Assembly: GCA_900315085.1 (NCBI GenBank)
Contig: OMXW01000005.1
Span: forward strand, 1 to 35,380
Direction of reading: 5' to 3'
DNA length: 35,380 bases
DNA from: an uncultured Eubacteriales bacterium
GTDB taxonomy: Bacteria; Bacillota; Clostridia; Oscillospirales; Acutalibacteraceae
Shown here: piece after piece, positions 23,412 to 29,847 of the stretch
Numbering within the stretch: position 1 is the stretch's first letter
Layout of the letters: the number at the start of each line of letters is the position of its first letter
Notes under the pieces: model-generated
The model's database searches: none
What the model was told of the DNA's origin: nothing
Seen by the model: the letters and a program-made list of their open reading frames with translations, nothing else
Program-made: the position numbers and the translations under genes

Positions 23412-23888
23412 TCATTTACGGCTGAACCTGTTTTTTATTCCTGCGGGTCCGAGCCATACGAATATTACTGAAGCGGCTGCCGACAGAATCAGCAGAATAA
23501 GCAGCGCGGGACGTTCGGCGAAGAACGAAAAGATTTTGGGGATCACGTTGAAGTCGATAAAAAAAACACAAGCAACCGCCGCCGCTCCGATTGAGAGCGC
23601 CAGTACGGCTCCCGCCGCCATGTCCTTTGCAGCTTTGATGTATGGGTTCTGCTCCTTTGTTACAAGGTCGCACACGTTTTCTATTGCGGTGTTTACAAGC
23701 TCCGCCGCGATAACGAGCGATATGAGCAGAATCAAAATTGCCGTCTGAGCCGCCGAAAAGCGGTAAAACGCCGAGAACAGAAGAACATAGAACGCCGCCA
23801 CAAGGTGGAACCGCATGTGTCCCTCGGTACATATGGCGCGCCCTATTCCGCACAGCGCGAATTTAAAGCTTTTCAGCTGTTTTTTCAT
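23412..23888 (-). CDS. dgkA: Diacylglycerol/undecaprenol kinase family protein
   Basis: This is a small integral membrane kinase. In Gram-positive bacteria the family phosphorylates undecaprenol to restore the lipid carrier for wall synthesis. The family motif AAELVNTAIENVCDLVT and the following KAAKDMAAGAV, which bind ATP-Mg, are intact. The 158 residues include about four membrane segments; the last one (LLILLILSAAASVIFVWLG) is an addition compared with the shortest members. The ybeY-dgkA-era neighbourhood matches B. subtilis, although pgpH and cdd are missing here. Confidence 0.93.
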   Translation of the reverse strand: MKKQLKSFKFALCGIGRAICTEGHMRFHLVAAFYVLLFSAFYRFSAAQTAILILLISLVIAAELVNTAIENVCDLVTKEQNPYIKAAKDMAAGAVLALSIGAAAVACVFFIDFNVIPKIFSFFAERPALLILLILSAAASVIFVWLGPAGIKNRFSRK

Positions 23889-23894
23889 GGTTTA

Positions 23895-24398
23895 TCACAC
23901 TTTGTCGGCGATGTAGCTTGACGACGCGGGAAGTCCGAGCTGCTCCATAACGAGCTCTTCCTTTTCTCTCATTCTCACCTTTTCAAGCTTTTCCATGTGG
24001 TCGTAGCCCAGAAGATGAAGCACGCTGTGAGCGGTGAGATATCCGATTTCGCGCTGGAACGAATGTCCGAAAAGCTCCGCCTGATCTCTTGCCTTTTCTA
24101 CCGAGATAACTACGTCGCCCAGGATTTTTGCGCCTGTTTCCATGTCCGTGTCATATACGCCGTTTTCGCCCATCGGGAAAGATAATACGTCGGTTTCAAT
24201 ATCCTTGTCGCGGTACTGCTTGTTGAGCTCCTTGATGCCGGCGTTGTCGGTAAAGGTCACGCTGATTTCGGCAGGTCCCTCAAACTTTTCAAGCTGGAGA
24301 ACAGCGTTGCAGCATCTGCGCACAAGCATGCGGATTCCTGTAGGTATTTTAACTGTCTTTTGTTGGTTTGTGATGATAACTTTGATTTTGTCAGCCAT
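23895..24398 (-). CDS. ybeY: Endoribonuclease YbeY (rRNA maturation factor)
   Basis: YbeY is a zinc-dependent endoribonuclease that takes part in 16S 3'-end maturation and ribosome quality control. The metal motif H-x3-H-x5-H is complete (His124, His128, His134 in TAHSVLHLLGYDH). The upstream TDVLSFP block is also present. I chose ATG at 24398 (MADKIKV, 167 aa) with AGAGGG about 8 nt upstream; a GTG at 24407 would overlap that site. dgkA follows after 6 bp. Confidence 0.96.
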   Translation of the reverse strand: MADKIKVIITNQQKTVKIPTGIRMLVRRCCNAVLQLEKFEGPAEISVTFTDNAGIKELNKQYRDKDIETDVLSFPMGENGVYDTDMETGAKILGDVVISVEKARDQAELFGHSFQREIGYLTAHSVLHLLGYDHMEKLEKVRMREKEELVMEQLGLPASSSYIADKV

Positions 24399-24479
24399 TT
24401 TACACACCCTCTTTATTTTAATTATATAAACAATTTAATAAACAACGTCAACAACTTAAGGCTTATAAGCCGTTAATTT

Positions 24480-24549
24480 GCAGGGAAGGCGCTTGCCGCC
24501 TCCCGAGAGTTCGCGGATATCTTCGGGAGACCGCGAGGGTCTTCCCTAC
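24480..24549. repeat. GTAGGG-type hairpin element between ybeY and phoH
   Basis: This 70-bp element has ends GCAGGGAAG and CTTCCCTAC. Each end folds on itself: GGGAAGGCG...GCCGCCTCCC on the left, and GGGAAGACC...GGTCTCCC read from the right. Another 7-bp pair (CTCCCGA / TCGGGAG) lies inside. There is no ORF. Confidence 0.65.
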
Positions 24550-24610
24550 ATAGCGAACCCATAAAACAAATTACGATTCTTTAAGCTGTAAATATTATTT
24601 AAACAACTGA

Positions 24611-25537
24611 CTATGATTTGTTTTCGTACTTGGCGTACGCTTTGATGATGTCCTGCACAAGCTTGTGACGCACTACGTCCTTTGCGTCGAACGTGCACTG
24701 ACCTATTCCCTCAATATTTTTCAGGATTTTTACGCAGTCTTTAAGACCGCTTCTGACGCCCTTTGGCAGGTCAATCTGTGTGATATCGCCCGTGATGACC
24801 ATTTTTGAGTTGAAGCCCAGTCGCGTCAGGAACATTTTCATTTGTTCGCTGCTGGTGTTCTGCGCCTCGTCCAGAATGATGAAGCTGTCGTCAAGGGTTC
24901 TTCCGCGCATATACGCAAGCGGCGCGACCTCGATGTTTCCGCGCTCAACGTATTTTTGATAGGTCTCCGCTCCGAGCATATCAAAAAGCGCGTCGTAAAG
25001 AGGTCTGAGGTACGGGTCAACCTTGCTCTGCAAATCGCCCGGAAGGAAGCCGAGCTTTTCGCCTGCCTCAACCGCCGGTCGGGTGAGAATGATCCTGTTT
25101 ACCTGCTTGCTGCGGAACGCCGTTACAGCCATTGCGACCGCAAGGTAGGTTTTTCCCGTTCCGGCAGGGCCTACTCCGATCGTGATAGTGTTCTTTGAAA
25201 TAAGATTGCAGTAGCGCTTCTGACCTATCGTCTTTGGCTTTATCGGCTTGCCCTTGGAGGTTATGCAGATGCAGTCGCCCGCAAGCTGCTCTATTTTTTC
25301 CTCGCTGCCCTCGTTTACGAGCGAGATGCAGTAGCGGATGTTCTGCTCGGAAAGAGTTTCTCCGCGGTTGATAAGCTGCAGCAGGCTGTCGATCACCATG
25401 TGCGCCTTCATTACGCCCTCGGCGTCGCCCTCAAGCTTCAGCTCGCTGTCGCGGCAGGTCACCCTGACGCCGAACTCCTTTTCAATCAGCTTAATATTTG
25501 TGTCAAAACTGCCGAAAAGCGCGACCGCGTTTTCCAT
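24611..25537 (-). CDS. phoH: PhoH family protein (PhoH-like ATPase)
   Basis: PhoH-like proteins are cytoplasmic P-loop NTPases related to the N-terminal half of superfamily I helicases and are linked to RNA metabolism with YbeY. The 308 residues carry an N-terminal KH-like region, Walker A GPAGTGKT (123-130), Walker B FIILDEAQN and a downstream motif MVITGDITQIDLP. The ATG used here has no ribosome binding site. An in-frame ATT at 25567, adding ten residues (translated literally ITEQIISIDR), has AGAGG spaced 6 nt upstream and may be the true start. ybeY is next downstream. Confidence 0.95.
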   Translation of the reverse strand: MENAVALFGSFDTNIKLIEKEFGVRVTCRDSELKLEGDAEGVMKAHMVIDSLLQLINRGETLSEQNIRYCISLVNEGSEEKIEQLAGDCICITSKGKPIKPKTIGQKRYCNLISKNTITIGVGPAGTGKTYLAVAMAVTAFRSKQVNRIILTRPAVEAGEKLGFLPGDLQSKVDPYLRPLYDALFDMLGAETYQKYVERGNIEVAPLAYMRGRTLDDSFIILDEAQNTSSEQMKMFLTRLGFNSKMVITGDITQIDLPKGVRSGLKDCVKILKNIEGIGQCTFDAKDVVRHKLVQDIIKAYAKYENKS

Positions 25538-25612
25538 TCTGTCAATGCTGATAATTTGTTCCGTAATTCATAACCTCTGTTTCCTGATATAGTTCATTGC
25601 ATTTCTGGATAT

Positions 25613-25621
25613 ATTATATCA
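25613..25621 (-). promoter_or_regulatory. Extended -10 promoter for phoH
   Basis: TGATATAAT on the minus strand is a full extended -10 element (TGnTATAAT) about 45 bp upstream of the phoH start region. No good -35 is present at 17 bp, as is common for extended -10 promoters. Confidence 0.6.
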
Positions 25622-25889
25622 CAAATCTTTATAAATTTCTTGTAAAATTATTAAATTTTATCAATTTTTAAATTTTTGTTAAAAAGTACTAATAGGCAGT
25701 TTTATTAAATAGCTTATTTGTAACTTATCATAACATTTCTTGTACTTTTTATGATTTGAGTGTGCTATAAAGGGGACAATTTACAAAATTTCAATATTTT
25801 TTTGAGTAAAAATATACAATTGCTTTTGTTTGTTATTTTGACAAAAATGGCATAAAATCTTACTTTCAAAAGGAATAATTAAATTTCTA
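25622..25889. other. AT-rich divergent spacer between phoH and ylxM
   Basis: This very AT-rich spacer has no ORF, no member of the dispersed repeat families and no clear hairpin. A second, weaker plus-strand pair (TTGACA near 25838 with TACTTT 17 bp later) may be an additional promoter. I do not see an SRP RNA gene here. Confidence 0.4.
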
Positions 25890-25918
25890 TTGACAAATTG
25901 GGCGATGTGTATTATAAT
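25890..25918 (+). promoter_or_regulatory. Consensus sigma-A promoter for ylxM-ffh-rpsP-khpA
   Basis: TTGACA (25890-25895) and TATAAT (25913-25918) are both perfect and separated by 17 bp, the best promoter in the window. Transcription would start near 25925, leaving a short leader before ylxM. Confidence 0.92.
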
Positions 25919-25972
25919 AGCCCAGGTAAGTGTAAAGCTTTTTTCTTAACACCTGCCCGGGAGCTGCGAATT

Positions 25973-26323
25973 ATGGAAAAAAAATTTGAGGTTTCCCTGC
26001 TGCTTGACTTCTACGGACAGCTTTTGTCCGATTCCGGCAGACAGATGACCAACCTTTACTATAACGACGATTTGTCGCTCGCGGAAATTGCCGAACAGTG
26101 CTCAATTACGCGCCAGGGCGTCCGCGATAAAATAAAACGGTGTGAAAAACAGCTTTTTGCGTTTGAGCAAAAGCTCGGTCTGTTTAAGCGCTTTCAGCAG
26201 CTTGAACAGGGACTTGAAAAAATTTCCGCCGACGCAAAGGAAATTTACAATAATTCAGACGACAGCAAAATAAAGGCGATCGCTCTTTGCATTGAGCAGA
26301 ACGCCGACAGCTTAAAGGAATAA
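25973..26323 (+). CDS. ylxM: YlxM/p13-type HTH protein
   Basis: This 116-residue UPF0122-family protein is encoded next to ffh in most Bacillota and is thought to modulate the SRP system. A sigma-70 region-4-like helix-turn-helix is clear in LSLAEIAEQCSITRQGVRDK (about 43-62), followed by a charged coiled-coil. I chose ATG at 25973 with GGGAG 9 nt upstream. A GTG-initiated frame from 25898 would have to be translated from inside the -10 region. ffh begins 10 bp after its stop. Confidence 0.9.
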   Translation: MEKKFEVSLLLDFYGQLLSDSGRQMTNLYYNDDLSLAEIAEQCSITRQGVRDKIKRCEKQLFAFEQKLGLFKRFQQLEQGLEKISADAKEIYNNSDDSKIKAIALCIEQNADSLKE

Positions 26324-26333
26324 GAGGTTTCTT

Positions 26334-27725
26334 ATGGCATTTGAAGGACTTGCGGATAAACTAAACAATGCGTTTAAAAAACTGAAAAACAAGGGCAAGC
26401 TTAATGAAAACGACGTTAAGGAGGCCATGCGCGAGGTCAGACTTGCGCTGCTTGAGGCGGACGTTAACTACAAGGTTGCCAAGGATTTTACCAAAACCGT
26501 TACCGAACGCGCGGTCGGTCAGGACGTTATGGAGAGCCTCACCCCCGCTCAGATGGTAATTAAAATAGTTGACGAGGAGCTCACCGCGCTGATGGGCGGT
26601 CAGAACGAGAGGCTTGAATTTGCCTCAAAGCCCCCGACAGTCATTATGATGTGCGGTCTCCAGGGTTCGGGTAAAACTACCCACTCGGCAAAGCTTGCCA
26701 AGATGCTCAAGGAAAAGCAGAACCGCCGTCCGCTGCTCGTTGCGTGCGATATCTACCGTCCCGCGGCTATCGATCAGTTAAAGGTCGTAGGCGCAAAGGC
26801 AGGCGTTCCCGTGTTTGAAATGGGAACCGAAAACCCGGTCAAAATCGCCAAAAAGGCTATTGCTCACGCAAAGGACTACGGCAACGACATCGTAATTCTC
26901 GATACCGCAGGCCGTCTGCACATCGACGAAAAGCTGATGAACGAGCTCAAGGACATCAAAGCCGAGGTCGATCCAGACGAGATCCTGCTTGTTATCGACT
27001 CAATGACAGGTCAGGACGCGGTAAACGTTGCAAAGAGCTTCAACGAGCTGCTTGAGGTCACGGGCGTGATTCTCACAAAGCTCGACGGCGACACCAGAGG
27101 CGGCGCGGCTCTTTCAGTCAAGGCTGTTACGGGCAAGCCTATCAAGTTCGCGGGCGTCGGCGAAAAGCTCGACGACCTCGAGGTATTCCACCCCGACCGT
27201 ATGGCAAGCCGTATTCTCGGCATGGGCGACGTTCTCACCCTTATTGAGGAAGCCGAAAGCAAGCTCGACCAGAAGAAGGCCGAGGAAATGGCTGAGAAGC
27301 TCATGCAGAACCGCATGGACTTCAACGACTTAAACGACCAGTTTAATCAGATAAAGAAGATGGGTCCCCTAAAGGGTATCCTCGCAAAAATCCCGGGAGT
27401 AGGCAAGCAGCTTGACGACGTTGACATCAACGACCGCCAGATCGACTGGCTGCAGGCGATAATCATGTCGATGACGCCCGAGGAAAGAAGCAATCCCGAT
27501 ATCATCAATCCCTCGCGCAAGCGCAGGATCGCGGCGGGCTCCGGCAGAAGCGTTGAGGAGGTCAACCGCCTTATCAAGCAGCTTCACCAGATGCAGAAGA
27601 TGATAAAGCAGATGAAGGGCAAGGGCAAAGGCAAAAAAGGCAAGCGCAAGTTTGGCAAAATGCTCCCCGGGCTCGGAGGTATGCCGCCGATGGACGGCAT
27701 GGACGGAAATCCGTTCGGTATGTAA
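26334..27725 (+). CDS. ffh: Signal recognition particle protein Ffh
   Basis: Ffh binds SRP RNA and signal sequences and delivers nascent membrane proteins to FtsY. The 463 residues show the N domain, then the G domain with G1 GLQGSGKTT (108-116), DTAGRLHIDE and TKLDGDTRGGAALS. The methionine-rich M domain contains the SRP-RNA-binding segment IINPSRKRRIAAGSGRSVEEVN. A very basic GKGKGKKGKRKFGK run and a Gly/Met/Pro tail end the protein. Codon choice is cleaner than in neighbours, as expected for a well-expressed gene. Confidence 0.98.
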   Translation: MAFEGLADKLNNAFKKLKNKGKLNENDVKEAMREVRLALLEADVNYKVAKDFTKTVTERAVGQDVMESLTPAQMVIKIVDEELTALMGGQNERLEFASKPPTVIMMCGLQGSGKTTHSAKLAKMLKEKQNRRPLLVACDIYRPAAIDQLKVVGAKAGVPVFEMGTENPVKIAKKAIAHAKDYGNDIVILDTAGRLHIDEKLMNELKDIKAEVDPDEILLVIDSMTGQDAVNVAKSFNELLEVTGVILTKLDGDTRGGAALSVKAVTGKPIKFAGVGEKLDDLEVFHPDRMASRILGMGDVLTLIEEAESKLDQKKAEEMAEKLMQNRMDFNDLNDQFNQIKKMGPLKGILAKIPGVGKQLDDVDINDRQIDWLQAIIMSMTPEERSNPDIINPSRKRRIAAGSGRSVEEVNRLIKQLHQMQKMIKQMKGKGKGKKGKRKFGKMLPGLGGMPPMDGMDGNPFGM

Positions 27726-27788
27726 CTTAGTTGTTCACCCAATTTTGATTGGTTGAAATAAATTCAAATTTTTATAGAGGTGTAAATT

Positions 27789-28034
27789 ATGGCAGTAAAA
27801 ATCAGATTAAGAAGAATGGGTTCAAAGAAAGCTCCTTACTACAGAGTTGTTGTTGCGGATTCAAGATATCCCAGAAACGGCCGCTTCATCGAGGAAATCG
27901 GCACATATGACATCCTCAAGAACCCGTCAGAGTTCAAGGTTGACGCGGAAGCTGTTAAGAAGTGGATCGCCAACGGCGCTCAGCCCACTGACACAGTTAA
28001 GGCGCTCCTTAAGAAGAACGGCGTTATTGAATAA
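27789..28034 (+). CDS. rpsP: 30S ribosomal protein S16
   Basis: S16 is a core 30S assembly protein. The 81-residue product is full length and starts with the highly conserved [20 protein letters not shown], continuing [15 protein letters not shown] ribosome binding site (GAGGTGTAAATT) precedes the ATG. It follows ffh by 63 bp and precedes khpA by 17 bp. Confidence 0.98.
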   Translation: MAVKIRLRRMGSKKAPYYRVVVADSRYPRNGRFIEEIGTYDILKNPSEFKVDAEAVKKWIANGAQPTDTVKALLKKNGVIE

Positions 28035-28051
28035 TTGCTGAAAGGAAAAAC

Positions 28052-28288
28052 ATGATGCAGGAATTACTCGCAATCATCGCAAGAGGTCTTGTAGACGAGC
28101 CCGACGCGGTTGTTGTTGACCGCGACGAGCCTGCTGAGGACGGCACCGTTGTTTATCACATCCACGTTGCCGAGGACGACATGGGCAGAATCATCGGAAA
28201 GCAGGGCAGAATTGCCAAGGCTATCCGCACGATCGCCCGCAGCGCGGCTATCAGAACCGACGAAAAAATCATGGTTGAAATTGACTGA
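28052..28288 (+). CDS. khpA: KH domain RNA-binding protein KhpA
   Basis: KhpA (YlqC) is a small KH-domain protein that forms a dimer with KhpB and binds many RNAs in Gram-positive bacteria, affecting cell division and wall growth. The 78 residues are a single KH domain with the GxxG loop in GRIIGKQGRIAKAIRTI. The first of two adjacent ATGs is 5-6 nt after AAAGGA. It is the last gene of the plus-strand operon. In many relatives rimM-trmD come next; here a terminator follows instead. Confidence 0.95.
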   Translation: MMQELLAIIARGLVDEPDAVVVDRDEPAEDGTVVYHIHVAEDDMGRIIGKQGRIAKAIRTIARSAAIRTDEKIMVEID

Positions 28289-28297
28289 TGATTTATA

Positions 28298-28328
28298 AAA
28301 AACCGCTCTCACCGAGGGCGGTTTTTGT
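28298..28328 (+). terminator. Intrinsic terminator after khpA
   Basis: A stem of ACCGCTC paired with GGGCGGT (one G-T pair), extended by A-T pairs, is followed by TTTTTGTTTTTG, about 10 nt past the khpA stop codon. Confidence 0.85.
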
Positions 28329-28361
28329 TTTTGAAACGAAAAATGTGTTGTCTGAAACTTC

Positions 28362-28745
28362 GTAGGGGCGAACCTGCGTGTTCGCCCTTGAACCAACGTT
28401 TGTTCACGTCCCAGACTGTAGAAAAAGATAAAAGTAAAATCAAGAGAACAAGATTTGACTATAAACAAAAAGTCCTTCCCTTGAGGGCAATGTCGTCAAC
28501 TTAAGAGAAAAAGCATTTGAATAGCAAGTCATAGAAATAACAATAACGTTTACGACCCCTCAGTCAGCTTCGCTGACAGCTCCCCTCAATGGGAGCACAT
28601 TTAATCGTAATCTCAACATTTAACAATTGTTAAACCAGAAAATATAGTTTTTCGACAAGCAACGACGTTTGTTAACGTCCGTTTGTGCCTTTGAAATCAA
28701 AAGTTATTCTTTCGCTCTATGGCGCACACATGGGTGCGCCACTAC
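28362..28745. repeat. GTAGGG-headed element C3, interrupted by another repeat
   Basis: The left end (GTAGGGGCGAACC...GTTCGCCCTTGAAC, with GAAACTTC before it) and the right end (GCGCACACATGGGTGCGCC then ACTACGTATATT) both match C2. C2 is 115 bp while C3 is 384 bp; the extra sequence includes element E. The 538-bp khpA-28827 gap holds the khpA terminator, this composite and the facing terminator, and no gene. Confidence 0.75.
28472..28597. repeat. Family E repeat nested in C3
   Basis: The ends are CTTCCCTTGAGGG and, inverted, CTCCCATTGAGGGG. Inside is a TCAGC-TTCG-CTGA hairpin. Repeats of this CCCTCAGTCAGCTTCGCTGAC type are common in gut Clostridia genomes, from general knowledge. It lies within element C3. 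Confidence 0.6.
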
Positions 28746-28788
28746 GTATATTTGAAACCCTTTTCCCTGCTTTTCCCCGTTCCGACAA

Positions 28789-28817
28789 ACAAAAAAGCCG
28801 ACCAAACGGTCAGCCTT
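28789..28817 (-). terminator. Intrinsic terminator after the small gene below ireB
   Basis: A GCTGACC/GGTCGGC stem (one G-T pair) with loop GTTT is followed on the minus strand by TTTTTTGTTTG, 13 nt beyond the stop at 28827. Confidence 0.8.
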
Positions 28818-28826
28818 TTATCAAAA

Positions 28827-29126
28827 TTATTTGCCTGCGAGCGCTCTTTCAAGCCAGATATCGCCGATATCCATTGCGAGGTACAAGCCCTTCTTTTCGC
28901 TTGACTTAACAAGCTGCTTGCGCGGTGAAAGGTAAGGGTCGGTAGCCATGAGCTGTACGGTCACCTTGTCGGCGATTTCAACGCCGTTAACCTCTTTTTT
29001 GGATTTGATCTGCATTCTTATCACATACGGCTCTTCCATGTTGCCGTAGTAAATTTCGTCGCCGCAGCGCACCAGAGGTCTGCCCTTGTAGGTCAGGAAC
29101 TCCCCTGCTTTTTTGGCTTCTGCCAC
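28827..29126 (-). CDS. Conserved hypothetical protein downstream of ireB
   Basis: This 99-residue soluble protein has no signal peptide, membrane helix or recognised catalytic motif. It looks like a small beta-rich domain: a segment GRPLVRCGDEIYYGNMEEPY, then charged strands and an amphipathic C-terminal helix ending IWLERALAGK. It starts with GTG and AAGGA 9 nt upstream, 27 bp after ireB, and ends at a strong terminator, so it is probably cotranscribed with ireB. In relatives ireB is followed by ruvX and yrzB; this protein is neither. I do not recognise the family and assign no function. Confidence 0.75.
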   Translation of the reverse strand: MAEAKKAGEFLTYKGRPLVRCGDEIYYGNMEEPYVIRMQIKSKKEVNGVEIADKVTVQLMATDPYLSPRKQLVKSSEKKGLYLAMDIGDIWLERALAGK

Positions 29127-29153
29127 AAGGCATCATCCTTTCTCAAAGTAGTA

Positions 29154-29399
29154 TCATACGTTGAGGTATGATTTTACCAGTGCTTCAAGTAGGTCGTCGC
29201 GATCGATTTTGCTGATGATATTGCGCGCGTTGTTGTAGGTAGTGATGTAGGTTGGGTCCTCGCTGAGGATGTATCCTACTATTTGATTGATTGGGTTATA
29301 TCCCTTTTGTCTTAACGCGTCATACACGATGGTCAGTCCCGCTTTTATCTGATCGTCCTTTTCTTCGCCAAGTGAAAAAATCATGGTCTTATCTAACAT
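29154..29399 (-). CDS. ireB: IreB family regulatory phosphoprotein (UPF0297)
   Basis: IreB is a small protein, phosphorylated by the PASTA kinase IreK in Enterococcus faecalis, that modulates cephalosporin resistance. The 81 residues include the family signature QKGYNPINQIVGYILSEDP and the following YNNARNIISKIDRDDLLE. The N-terminal MLDKTMIFSL carries the threonine region where phosphorylation occurs in the family. I chose ATG at 29399 with GGGAGGTG upstream; a longer frame to 29438 runs through the promoter -10. A consensus promoter lies just upstream. Confidence 0.93.
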   Translation of the reverse strand: MLDKTMIFSLGEEKDDQIKAGLTIVYDALRQKGYNPINQIVGYILSEDPTYITTYNNARNIISKIDRDDLLEALVKSYLNV

Positions 29400-29429
29400 A
29401 CCGAAACACCTCCCGGTTTCTCTCCTACT

Positions 29430-29458
29430 ATTATACAATAACTTTCCAAAATAATCAA
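29430..29458 (-). promoter_or_regulatory. Sigma-A-type promoter for ireB
   Basis: TTGATT (29453-29458) and TATAAT (29430-29435) are separated by 17 bp on the minus strand. Repeat B3 begins only 9 bp upstream of the -35. Confidence 0.8.
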
Positions 29459-29467
29459 GTATTTTTT

Positions 29468-29614
29468 AAGTCGCGTACTTAACGTTTGATGTTTGATGAC
29501 GTTTTCTGTTTCGCGAGATTTTTTGGTTCGCGTTCCAAACGTCGCATTAATTGACAACCTTAGCGTTTCGCGAGACAGAATAGAAATATTGGAAAATACG
29601 AGGGCAACAGGAAC
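29468..29614. repeat. Family B repeat, copy B3 (expanded)
   Basis: This begins AAGTCGCGTACTTAACGTTTG and ends GAGGGCAACAGGAAC like B1. It is longer because the block around TTTCGCGAGA occurs twice (near 29519 and 29565) with unrelated sequence between. It forms the left part of the repeat-filled gap 29460-29820. Confidence 0.8.
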
Positions 29615-29634
29615 AGTGTTTTATATAAAATAGA

Positions 29635-29737
29635 TGTCATTCCGACCGAACGTAGTGAGCGGAGGAATCCCCCAAACAGGAAACCGACTTCTATAACAAG
29701 GGGATTTCTCCGTGCGCTACGCTTAGTCGAAATGACA
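29635..29737. repeat. Family A repeat, copy A5
   Basis: This 103-bp element runs from TGTCATTCCGACCGAACGTA to TAGTCGAAATGACA. It pairs a third arm type on the left with the A1-type arm inverted on the right. The half-head ATTGGTCGCCCCTAC follows at once (29741-29755). Confidence 0.85.
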
Positions 29738-29765
29738 TTCATTGGTCGCCCCTACAATATAAATA

Positions 29766-29813
29766 CGGTCGGGAAAACAGGGTTTCCAAAAAATAAACCT
29801 GTCTGCCCGACCG
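29766..29813. repeat. Family D repeat, copy D2
   Basis: This 48-bp hairpin has an outer stem CGGTCGGG / CCCGACCG of 8 bp, then a small internal loop. An inner stem follows in which ACAGGGTT pairs with AACCTGT with one bulged base. It is homologous to D1. Confidence 0.75.
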
Positions 29814-29847
29814 ATATTATTATTTATTCGTTATTCTCTATTATTTT

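Noticed and set aside
24460-24471. Palindrome GGCTTATAAGCC as a terminator for phoH
   Set aside because: No T-run follows on either side and the 12-bp palindrome has no real loop.
25898-25972. Upstream GTG start for ylxM
   Set aside because: It would begin inside the spacer of the strong promoter, so the transcript would not contain it.
25622-25972. SRP RNA gene near ffh
   Set aside because: No GGAGGTGAGCA-like or tetraloop-containing SRP hairpin could be recognised in either orientation.
28064-28468. Minus-strand ORF of 134 codons opposite khpA
   Set aside because: It runs through the terminator, a repeat and the khpA complement; there is no ribosome binding site and no recognisable domain.
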